A stretch of 64,000 nucleotides of DNA from Paralvinella palmiformis (Eukaryota > Annelida > Polychaeta > Terebellida > Alvinellidae): NCBI GenBank assembly GCA_025642065.1, contig JAODUP010000416.1, positions 23,501-87,500 on the forward strand, written 5' to 3'. The notes beneath the pieces are model-generated. The model was not told the DNA's origin and ran no database searches. It saw nothing but the letters and a program-made list of their open reading frames with translations. Positions 12,237 through 20,955 of this stretch are shown one piece after another. The translations under genes were made by a program, and so were the position numbers. The first letter of the stretch is position 1; every line of letters starts with the position of its first letter.

Positions 12237-13736
12237 GTAGAATAAGTAAGTAATGTATTCACTAACATCATCGTGATACACTAATACAGGTACATAATAT
12301 GTGAAATTTTATATCCATAAATATGATGTTGTTAGAAAGGACAACCAATAGCCATAAATGTTGTCTTCCCCGGTGTCACAAGACAACATTAAGCACAAAT
12401 AAATCACAAAGATGATGTGAAATAATGATTGGTGAGTGAAAGTGAAAGTAGGTGAATCTAATGTGCCTGTATGCTGCTGTCTGATCATGGAGTCTGTCGT
12501 TAAGGCAAGTGAGCCTTGAGAGGACAGACTGCACGAGCACATATCTAAATATTTAATAAAGCCCCCTTGCTAGTTACAGCCATTCAAAAGTGCAGTACTG
12601 CGACACTTCAATAAGATCTGTTTGAACGATCAGTTTAAGAGCGACTCAGTTTTCGATATCACGTTTTCGTTCTCTAACCGTGCTCGTTTTGTATTTTCAT
12701 TATTGCGCATGCGCAAGAAAAACGAGGACGCAGCCGGTACCGTCTCCTTTTATAACCATGCTGAATCTGTATGAATGCTATAGACGCATGATTACGGACT
12801 CGTTTTTAATAGTTTAGATTCCAAAACATTTATATTTGATTTATTCATTTAGTTTCGACTCAGTGTCCAGTCTTAATATCTCGTAATAAATCTGCTAAGA
12901 AAATCCGCGACTAAATCAGACTGAACAACGTCAGAATGGTTGAGGAGTCAGTCTCATTTTGTGGGATGCTTATGTTTCCAGCGAAAGCGATTTGCTGTGA
13001 GACTATCAGACTAGATAATTGTTGATACTCTGCAATGTAGACTATGCAACAAAACCTGACTAACGAGGAAAGTGTTATTTCAATGTAGCTAGTAGATAGT
13101 GTGATTCTACATGTCAAAACCCGACTACACAAGTCCATATCTAAATAATAAATTGCAAAACCATTAAGGAATAACGCCAATTGATGTTTTCTGAATGACA
13201 ACAAAATTTATTGGGACTTGGGATGACGTTCTAGTATTAGAATGAATTAAGTGAATTTGGTCGATGATTGCATGTCTTATTATGATGGAGTAATCAGCCT
13301 CCTCTGTGTATTGGTCTTAATCAACCCGATGGTCATTAATCAGCTGGAAGCTCGACTTATTCAAGTCATAGTTTCAGTAAAACTGGTACATGCTATTTAC
13401 TATATACTCCAGATTGTTGTCTGTGTATGAGAGGAGCTTGCCTATCCAGATATATCTTTCCGGTGATCAATGGCGGACGTAGTCTGATTTTGCTCCGACA
13501 TTATTTGATTGTTTTGGTCTTAAACAACTACTTAATTGTTTGGTATTGATCGAGGGTAGTGCGTACGATATCATTGGTATCTGTTATAGTCTTGTAAACA
13601 GGTTAATTACGAACTATTATTTCTATAGTCTCTATCTATGCTATAACCGTACAACGTGTTTCTGAGCGGCAATAAAGGAAAGAGAGCTCGAGCGGGATAC
13701 AAACTATACTAACACAGCAGAGAAATCTAAAAGGAA

Positions 13737-14970
13737 ATGGCTAGCCGTGTTGAAAAGGGCGAAGAATTGAAACAGCTAGAAAAGATTTCTCCGGTGAAAG
13801 AAATTATAAAAAGAGCAATTAGGAAAGGTAGCGACATTCAAATGCAAGGAAGGAAACCGGAAGTGAATCCCATTGATGGCATTCAAACGAGAAGCAAAGT
13901 AACAGCAATACAAAAGGGAAACCAGAAGATAAGAGAATAAAACTCCAGATAAAAGCCAAGTCAGATGACGACACAGAGCCGGAATCAGTCGACTGTGAGT
14001 ACTGTTTATCAGGTGGACATGAATCGGTCATTGGGTACGATAAGTGTGCCAAATGGGGATGTCCAGAATATACGAACCTACCTCATATGTTCATGTCCTG
14101 GTAAATGGAGCAACTTACATTGGTATTGTAAAATATGTGAAGTAGAGGTGATAAATATCTGTGAAAATCCTGCACAGGTAAAGGACAGCAGTAACACCAC
14201 TGACCTTAACGTAAGGGATGTAAATCTAGAACAGATGATGGACAGGCTAGAGAAAAAGATGGAAGACATGAAACAAAAAATGAAAAGATCATAAATTCCT
14301 ATGCTCAGGCAGCGAAGGTAAACACCAACCCTGCCCCAATGCTAAATAACCAGCCCCAGGAAGTACACAACCAGAAGGTCACTATTCTGGAGATACAAGC
14401 GGTTCATATACTTGATGAATACAGTGATAGAGAGAGGAGGAAAGCAAACATCATCATCATTCGTAACCTTCCAGGAAGCAAGATTCTGTAGGTAAACGAA
14501 TTATAGAAGACATTGAGAGAGTCGAAGATGTGCTATTCCAAGGTATAAATGTGGATGGAGTGAAAATAACCAAGCTCATCAGATGAGAAAGGGAAGAACC
14601 AAAATGTCAAACCAGGTCTGATAATGCAACCCTTGATCAACCAGCAAGAAGAAGAGCCATACTTGCTACCGCAAAATCCCCGAGATACACGGATTAATGG
14701 TCAAATGTGTATATATCAGCCGATTTGGCCTCAACAAAAAGAGAAAAAGCCCAGAGAAGATCTGAAAACGAGGCAAGATGCCGGTAAGATAAATATTTTC
14801 ATTCGAGGTAGCCAAATAATCACCAAGGTAAGTCGGGTCACATGGCCTACTCATGCAACTAATGTGACATCCAATCAAGTAGAAGATAGCAACACGGATG
14901 CCAGACAGGATACAAAGGGGGTCACAGGTGCCACACAGATACTAAGGACACCCACCTCACAACAGTGACT
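13737..14970 (+). pseudogene. LINE ORF1 (PHD-like finger, coiled coil, RRM-like and C-terminal domains), frameshifted
   Basis: An ATG at 13737 starts a basic N-terminal stretch. After a frame change near 13940 a PHD-like zinc finger appears. It has CEYC, GHESVIGYDKC and GCPEYTNL, then after another frameshift LHWYCKICEVEV. Next comes an acidic/lysine coiled-coil-prone segment (LEQMMDRLEKKMEDMKQKMK, 14230-14285). Then comes an RRM-like start (RERRKANIIIIRNLP near 14430) and a C-terminal domain with KCVYISADLASTKREK and INIFIRGSQIITK near 14700-14830. The order PHD, coiled coil, RRM-like domain and CTD fits ORF1 proteins of several animal LINEs, where ORF1p binds element RNA. At least four frame breaks make it inactive. 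The matching ORF2 end follows at 15065. Confidence 0.7.
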
Positions 14971-15064
14971 AAATGACGCCAATTTGAAAGACAAGGTAGA
15001 AAATCTGATATTGATGTACACTAATGCTGTTACTTTTGGAATTTATAATTAGAGACAAGCAAGT

Positions 15065-15590
15065 CAACCATATGATGAATGACGAATGGTGAATGGAAGA
15101 AGGATATAATAACCTTGGAGAATGTTCAGAGGCGGACAACCAAGTTGGTTCCAGGTCTACGAGATCTAAATTACCATGATAGGCTGGAAAAAAAGTAATC
15201 TACCAACATTGGTGTATAGACGACTATGAGGCTATATGATCGGGATGTTTAAGATGGTCTCTGGGGCGTATTATGAGCAAGTGATGCCAGCTGTAGTTAC
15301 GGCAGAAGAGTTTTTCCATCAAACAAGAGGGCATAGTTATAATCTGCCTAAACACCATAACAAGATCTGGCTGAGACAACACTACTTTATGGAAAGGATA
15401 ACATGTTCCTAGAACAGCTTGCCTGATAAAGTGGTGGAGGCTCCTAGTACACAATCTTTTGAGAGGATACTAGATAAACACTGGGGGTATCAGGATCTGA
15501 TTTTTAATTATGAGGCAGCTCTGAGATTGGGTCACAAAGCCAATTATGAACTAACGGCCCTAAATTTCTGCTCAAAATCACAGGACTAAC
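15065..15590 (+). pseudogene. LINE ORF2, C-terminal end only
   Basis: The plus strand reads LENVQRRTTKLVPGLRDLNY, then NLPTLVYRRL and GYMIGMFKMVSG. It continues with QTRGHSYNLPK, SLPDKVVEAPSTQSFERIL and DKHWG before ending near 15570. This is the stereotyped C-terminal tail of Jockey/CR1-group reverse transcriptases. The endonuclease and almost all of the RT domain are absent. Only about 100 bp separate this from the ORF1 end, so the copy has a large internal deletion or was assembled from two pieces. Two stops and frame changes are present. It shows no resemblance in wording to the LINE at 262-1850, so it belongs to another family. Confidence 0.72.
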
Positions 15591-15767
15591 AACCGACGTC
15601 CAGTATCTACCTAAGTAAACCTAAGTAAAGTTAGCATTCATGTTTGTTCCTCTCGGTCCAGAGATCTAATATTGTATTTCGCTGCTAGATTAAGAGCAAT
15701 AGATAATTAAGAACAATTTATCACCACCCCTCTGTGGTCCAAATACAACATTAAATATATTATTCTG

Positions 15768-15960
15768 TGTTGCAGATCCGCCCTTTGTGTTTCAATTATA
15801 ACTATAATAAAGCTACCTAGGTGTCGCCACTGATGTATATGCCCTGATTATAACAAAGATGTCCCGCGTTTAAAATGTATTATCTGGCAAGATAATTCAC
15901 GAATATATCTACCTACTGGACATTTCACTTATAAAACAAAACGTTATCAAACAGATAACA
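15768..15960 (+). mobile_element. Ty3/Gypsy remnant, left LTR
   Basis: Begins TGTTGCAGATCC and ends CAAACAGATAACA, and matches 18005-18199 along its whole length with scattered changes. Landmarks are AATAAAGCTACCT, TTTAAAATGTATT and CATTTCACTTA. It is followed, after TAACA, by TGGTGTCAGAAG at 15966-15977, a primer-binding-site-like sequence. Confidence 0.75.
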
Positions 15961-16665
15961 TAACATGGTGTCAGAAGAACTTTGAACCAGCTCGGATAAC
16001 GTTCGGAATTCATGGATATTTTACTTTATAGATCTAACCATTAAATCAGCGATTTCTACGGAACATTCTAGAATATTTCTCGCGAGGTGAAATAACCAGG
16101 TCAGCAACCATTAAGCCAATTTGCATAAGGAAATTGCGGCATCACCAATCAGCAACCAGGGAACTTTGTGACATGCGCTTAATATGTTTTGTTTACCTTT
16201 CGGGACAGGGCAACTGCAATGTTGTCAAAGTATTGACGAGTGACTTATCGCTGTTTGTTAGTTTTGTAACATCAACAATGTCGGGATTAAGTGGATTACC
16301 GATACCTCCCATGGACTGTGGTGCTACTGATGTACCGCTAGTACTGAGAAACGTTTAATCGTATTCGTTGTGTCAGCTTATGTTCACTTAATTATGTTGG
16401 ATTATATTGATAAGCCTCATAAGGACGAACAATTCAAGGTAAAATATCTTCTTGTCTTTCTCAAGCGTGTCCGTCTCCTAGCTAGTGAATGCAATATACT
16501 GATTATCATGAACAAATCATTGACGCTATTATCTTTGGAGTAAACAATGACACTGTGAAGTTAATGAAAAAAAGATGAGAATTTAACAGTCGACCAAAAA
16601 CTAGATCTTATTAGAACAGAAGTAACACGCCGCCAGGTGGCTGACACGTCAGACAGAAAAAACTA
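15961..16665 (+). pseudogene. Ty3/Gypsy primer-binding site and gag remnant
   Basis: Downstream of the left LTR and the TGGTGTCAG site there is an untranslated stretch. A broken gag-like reading follows: MSGLSGLPIPPMDC near 16278, then DKPHKDEQFKVKYLLVF near 16410-16465, and HEQIIDAIIFGVNNDTVKLM near 16505-16565. The last wording, with an LDLIRTEVTRRQVADTSDR-like end, is typical of Gypsy-type Gag segments before the nucleocapsid knuckles. Several frame changes and internal deletions are present. The zinc knuckles are missing because another element begins at about 16665. Confidence 0.6.
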
Positions 16666-17090
16666 GATCATGCTGATCTGTGTTCATCATTATAGGTACA
16701 CACAGACAACGCAGAAAACTTACTCATTTCTTCCCTACGAACATCCTTAGTCATAGCGTCGCACCATCAGACATTGTACGTAATCTTGGTGTTACATTTG
16801 ATAGCGATTTTAATTTCAGAAAACATATTTCTGTGACATGTCGTTCCTGCTTCTATCATATCCGTGACCTTCGCCGTATTCGGATCTATATTTCTCTTTC
16901 AGTCGCCAAAACCATTGCTACGGCACTCATTACTAGTAGGATTGATTACTGCAACTCTCTTCTATACGACATTGCATCTGGGGATATTCTAAAACTTATG
17001 TCCCACTTCTGAAATCTCTTCACTGGATCCCTGTTCAATCTGGCATCATTTTCAACTGTGCACTATTGCTTATCAAACTCAGATAGACTA
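16665..17090 (+). mobile_element. CR1/L2-group LINE fragment nested in the LTR element
   Basis: One frame, 16680-17012, reads HRQRRKLTHFFPTNILSH, SDIVRNLGVTFDSDFNFRKH, CFYHIRDLRRIRIYISLS and ALITSRIDYCNSLLYDI. This is the post-catalytic part of an L2/Rex-like reverse transcriptase. After a small deletion it continues SLHWIPVQSGIIFNCALLLI. It lies between the gag remnant and the integrase piece of the LTR element, so it inserted into it or replaced part of its pol region. Confidence 0.8.
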
Positions 17091-17091
17091 A

Positions 17092-17186
17092 TTATGAAAG
17101 GTGACAGACTCGTCATTCTAACATCATTACACCCTGAAGCGCTCAATCAACTACAATTTCGTGCTAATGGTTCAATATTTTGGGCT
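17092..17186 (+). pseudogene. Ty3/Gypsy pol fragment (integrase zinc-finger region)
   Basis: Reads KGDRLVILTSLHPEALNQ then LQFRANGSIFWAGI, matching the usual segment between RNase H and integrase in Gypsy polyproteins. The H2C2 finger itself is deleted. Protease, reverse transcriptase, RNase H and the integrase core are not seen in the internal region. Confidence 0.6.
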
Positions 17187-17500
17187 GGAATAAAGTTTGT
17201 TTTTGCTTAGTTCCGCCCAGCAGGGGTCAGATCTTGTATTTACTTTCACAACCTTGCTGGGTACTAAACCACTGGCATATGGTAAGTTTACAAAATATCT
17301 CAAATTGTTATTAAAACAGTTAGGTCTTGGATCAGGCTATAGTAGTCACAGTTTTAGGAGAGAAGGGGCAAGTTTTTGCTCCAGATTGGCATACCCGGTG
17401 AGATGATAAATTACTTAATTTCTAAATAGCCATATATCTAAATAGATTACAGGTATGCTATGTGGTGGTATCACAGTGTTGTGGGCGGAGCCCGCGCTTT
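17186..17500 (+). pseudogene. Tyrosine-recombinase fragment (Crypton/DIRS-like), copy 2
   Basis: The frame 17197-17405 reads FLLSSAQQGSDLVFTFTTLL, GTKPLAYGKFTKYLKLLLKQ, then GLGSGYSSHSFRREGASFCS. HSFRREGA resembles the H-x-x-R catalytic box of tyrosine recombinases. The frame ends shortly after, before any catalytic Tyr. It corresponds to the minus-strand copy at 4320-4790, with the same downstream flank (CACAGTGTTGTGGGCGGAGC, then a TA tract). The N-terminal half is missing. Confidence 0.58.
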
Positions 17501-17556
17501 CCAGACCATTTTAATTTGTTAAATACTCACTTTGGTTGCCACAGTCGGTGTGCATA

Positions 17557-17558
<2 letters not shown>

Positions 17559-17605
<47 letters not shown>
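17559..17605. repeat. (TA)n microsatellite
   Basis: TA run of about 47 bp with the same flanking words (GTATCTGATATA-like left flank, AAAGTTCTGG right) as the tract at 4229-4286 read on the other strand. Confidence 0.95.
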
Positions 17606-17608
<3 letters not shown>

Positions 17609-17611
17609 AAC

Positions 17612-17750
17612 TAAAGTTCTGGTGGTTAAGCACCCGGTTCCAAGGGTCATTGGTTCGATCACAGCAAGAGGTCAAAACTTTTCCAGAGATTAATTTCTCA
17701 GCTCACAATATTGTGGTTGGCTGACCACGTTAAATGGTGTTTCCCCCACA
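17612..17750 (+). mobile_element. SINE family 2-like copy with tRNA-like head
   Basis: Has GTGGTTAAGCACCCGG and GGTTCGATCAC spaced like RNA polymerase III boxes A and B, then AGATTAATTTCTCAGCTCAC and CTGACCACGTTAAATGG, shared with 10448-10745. The 3' part differs from that copy. Confidence 0.55.
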
Positions 17751-18004
17751 TCAGACAGTAGATCTCGCCAGTCTACCACTACTGACATCGCTTGCTACAC
17801 CATTAAGAAGATCAACCAGAGTCTAGTATCAAGAAACCAGTTATTCTTGATCTGTAAATGAACATTCTGATCAGTGAATTAAGCTGAACATTCAGACAGA
17901 TGAACCTTTTAATTTAGTGTACTGAACGTTATGATAATAACCATACCATATTTGCTAGTCATTAGTAAAAGCTGTTTCATGTTTTTCTTTTAAACAAAGA
18001 AGGA

Positions 18005-18199
18005 TGTTGTAGATCTGCCTTCATGTTTCAATTTTAATTATAATAAAGCTACCTGCGTGTCACCACTAATGAATACGCCCCGGATGTAATAAAGATGGGT
18101 GTTTAAAATGTATTTTTATCGTCTGCCAAGATAGTGCACAAATATATCTACATACTAGACATTTCACTTACAAAACAATACGTTATCAAACAGATAACA
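18005..18199 (+). mobile_element. Ty3/Gypsy remnant, right LTR
   Basis: Starts TGTTGTAGATCTGCC right after a polypurine-like run (AAACAAAGAAGGA, 17992-18004) and ends CAAACAGATAACA. Similar length to the left LTR (195 versus 193 bp). The five bases before the left LTR (TTCTG) and after the right LTR (ATCTG) agree at four positions, consistent with an aged 5-bp target duplication. Confidence 0.75.
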
Positions 18200-18553
18200 A
18201 TCTGTGTTGAATTTGTGACTTCACTCAAGAGTCAAATCTTGACATTTTCAGCTGTGCATTTGTGTATATACTTTGAAGTTAGCGATTTCAAAAGTTGGGA
18301 ATTTTATATTAGGCCTGGTATGAAATGTGAGAGATTTATTTCAGGCAGTATTTATTTAATGGCTTACTATGTCCGTGTGATATTTAATTGACTGTTAATA
18401 ATGCGCGAATAAATATATTGATATGCAGCACCATAGACATAACTGGAAACATTCTAAAACAGTCAACTTTGTGACAATCACAAGTCTAGAGATAATACAT
18501 ATTGAATCAAAAATAAATTAGAATAAAACAAACCTAGTGCACATACACACACA

Positions 18554-18584
<31 letters not shown>

Positions 18585-19015
18585 CATGGACACACACAGA
18601 GATAAAATCGACAGTATTATATATTGTGTGTGTGTGTGTGTGTGTTACAAGCTAAAAATGGGTACATTTTCAAAATGCGACACACGAGGTAAGAGTTATC
18701 CAGTTCCAGATTGTGTCTTGTAAACTCGCTGAAATTTTATGTTCCTTGCTATTTATTTCATGTTCATTTCACTTAACATTAACGCATCACTACAAATGTA
18801 AAACATCGAAATATAACATTTGTCTTGTCTTAATCCACTTATAATTTGTCCAGTGGGGGGGGGGGTTAATGAGACCTATATCTAGTAGGGTTTCTGTCCT
18901 ATGCTTGATGTAAGGTAGATAAAGATGTATTCATATGACATTAAGTTATAGATTATAGTGAAATAGAGCAACAGTAAAACAACAATATTTCAGTAATTTA
19001 AGCCCTTAAATCAGA
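18200..19015. other. Non-coding stretch with CA/GA and GT microsatellites
   Basis: Contains a compound CA-GA tract at 18543-18584 and a GT tract at 18626-18645. An ATG at 18739 opens a short hydrophobic peptide of signal-peptide appearance, but it does not fit the phase of the lectin gene downstream. Confidence 0.5.
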
Positions 19016-19017
19016 CG

Positions 19018-19250
19018 GTTCATGATAGACTAAGACTGCACCATCATGATAGACTAAGACTGCACCATCATGATAGACTAAGACTGCACCATCATGATAT
19101 ACTAAGACTGCACCATCATGATAGACTAAGACTGCACCATCATGATAGACTAAGACTGCACCATCATGATAGACTAAGACTGCACCATCATGATAGACTA
19201 AGACTGCACCAGCATGATTGACTAAGATTGCACCATCAGGGACTAATAAG
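19018..19250. repeat. 24-bp minisatellite, about 9 copies
   Basis: Copies contain GATAGACTAAGACTGCACC and are very alike. The last copies carry substitutions (CAGCATGATTGACTAAGATT). The period is a multiple of three, so the minus strand stays open and encodes an eight-residue repeat (GAVLVYHD), giving a spurious 133-codon ORF. No promoter, splice context or domain supports coding. Confidence 0.92.
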
Positions 19251-19659
19251 GATATATAGATCTCTTGATAGTGGCTCATTAGCCACAATTTATTGATGAA
19301 TAAAATAAATATTATTAATGTAGATGAAGTACGGAAACCATATATCTGGATACAAAGCTGTGATCCTGAACTGTTCAATTCAAATTTCACATCTATCATT
19401 AAAGCGATAATTATCCTGTATTAACGAAATTTAACTTATTTAGTATCATTATTTGGATCGCAGTAATTCAGTTTATGAACAACTTTTTTTTTACTTATAT
19501 AGTATTTTGGAGAACTGATAGGTTATAAAAGAAATAAAGGACTCTATCTGGAATACGGGATTAAGTAGAAAAGTCATTAAGTAAATGTTAATTGATTTGT
19601 TCATTTAACACTGAGTTATTGACGTATTTAGTAGTTTCTGTTGTTATCATGTTTGTTGG

Positions 19660-20039
19660 ACTCGCGTCGATCTCGGCCCATGTCGACCTCGGCCCACGTC
19701 GCTCTCGACCCACCTATGTGGTTGTTAAAATGGTATTACTATGTTTTGTTGTGTATAATTAAATGGCCGGCCTAATTAAATATGTGTGTGTTTGTGTACA
19801 AAAATAAAATGTTTCTTGAATGTCTACGTGCTTTTACCCTTTTTAATTATCATGTCTATGTCGGCTCTATTTGCTCTAGCATTGTTTCGTCGAGTAGATT
19901 GTGGTGCTGGGCGTGTTTGAGTTGTGCGTGTAAACAACGTTGGTGCAGGAAGTTGTAGTCGCTTCAGTCAGTACAATAAAGCATTCGAATATATGTCGGA
20001 TACATTTTATTCCAATAGACAATAGGCCACTATAGGCCC

Positions 20040-20090
<51 letters not shown>

Positions 20091-20222
20091 CGACACGGGC
20101 CGAGATCCGCGACATACAAACACACATCTACAATAAACAGTTTAATGCAATATGGGCCGAAATCAACATATGTGTATGATACCAACGTCGATTTCGGCCC
20201 AGTCGGTCTCGGCCCATTGACA
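19660..20222. mobile_element. Fold-back-like element with iterated 16-bp units (CTCGGCCCA family)
   Basis: The left block, 19665-19712, is three 16-bp units of the form GTCGATCTCGGCCCAT. The right part has inverted units (CGGGCCGAGATCCGCGAC near 20096 and GGGCCGAAATCAAC at 20154) and then direct units again (GTCGATTTCGGCCCAG, GTCGGTCTCGGCCCAT at 20190-20220). The middle is AT-rich with a (TA)n tract at 20042-20086. No ORF inside. It ends about 40 bp upstream of the first recognised lectin exon. Confidence 0.5.
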
Positions 20223-20263
20223 TTATGGACTGATATAGAATATTTATATATTTTATATTCCAG

Positions 20264-20955
20264 GTTGTTGTGTGTTATCATCTAATTGTCAACATATCAT
20301 TAATACCGTATGTGAGGGATCGTCGTGTTATTATCAGTATGAGGTTGATACGTCCTATCTAACATGGGATCAGAGTCTTGAGGCATGTAATAAGGATGGT
20401 CTCGAAATGGGAAGGATCGAGTCCAGTCAAACACAAACAGTTATAGAGAAATTACTTCAGGATCTACCTGAGTCTACACCAAAACAAATATGGATTGGAG
20501 GACGACGGAGTACTGATGATAAATTGAGATATATTAATGGGACAGAGTTTAATAAACAATGTATGTATTTAAATATGAAATTAACAAATCTCTTAATTGT
20601 TTGAGTATTAACTACTTGAAACGTTTGGGCGTGCATGTCTGAATTTTTCGTGTTTATTGAAGTGTGTGCGCGCCCACGTGCATGCATACGTATGCACGTG
20701 CATGCGTGCGTGCGTCTGTGTGTGAATTGTTGCATTACTTTAATAGAGTAAATATACATGCATATAGTCATATATATATTTCTTTAATCAGAAGAAGCTT
20801 ACTTTATACAGTTTATTTATCACCTGATGATGCAGCACATTATTGTTTGTACGTAATGTTATGTAAAGACTTCGCACCAGAATATTATGATGATAACTGT
20901 GATGAGAAAATCAGTCATAAAAAAATACTTTGTCAGTATGATCAAAGTAAAACAG
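20264..20955 (+). CDS. Exons 1-2 of the lectin receptor: first CTLD
   Basis: The acceptor TTCCAG precedes 20264. The donor must be GTATTT at 20565, because only that choice keeps the frame into the acceptor at 20790-20791. The more consensus-looking GTATGT at 20561 would create a stop. Domain landmarks are TWDQSLEACNKDGLEMGRIE, QIWIGGRR (WIGL-like core), then NKQC across the junction, DDAAHYCLYVMLCKDF and HKKILCQYD. The Cys pattern fits a long-form CTLD. The intron, 20565-20791, contains a CpG-rich GTGCATGCGTGCG stretch. Confidence 0.82.

Larger units (their letters stand above)
10750..13690. other. Non-coding region with microsatellites
   Basis: No convincing gene seen. It contains a (TA)n tract at 11324-11364 and an (AAT)n tract at 12190-12236. 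Short ORFs at 12309-12542 and 12911-13204 (minus) lack domains, splice context or codon pattern. Confidence 0.5.

Noticed and set aside
18739..18801. Signal-peptide-like ORF upstream of the lectin exons (MFLAIYFMFISLNINA)
   Set aside because: Its only usable donor ends in phase 2, whereas the first CTLD exon needs phase 1; joining creates an early stop.
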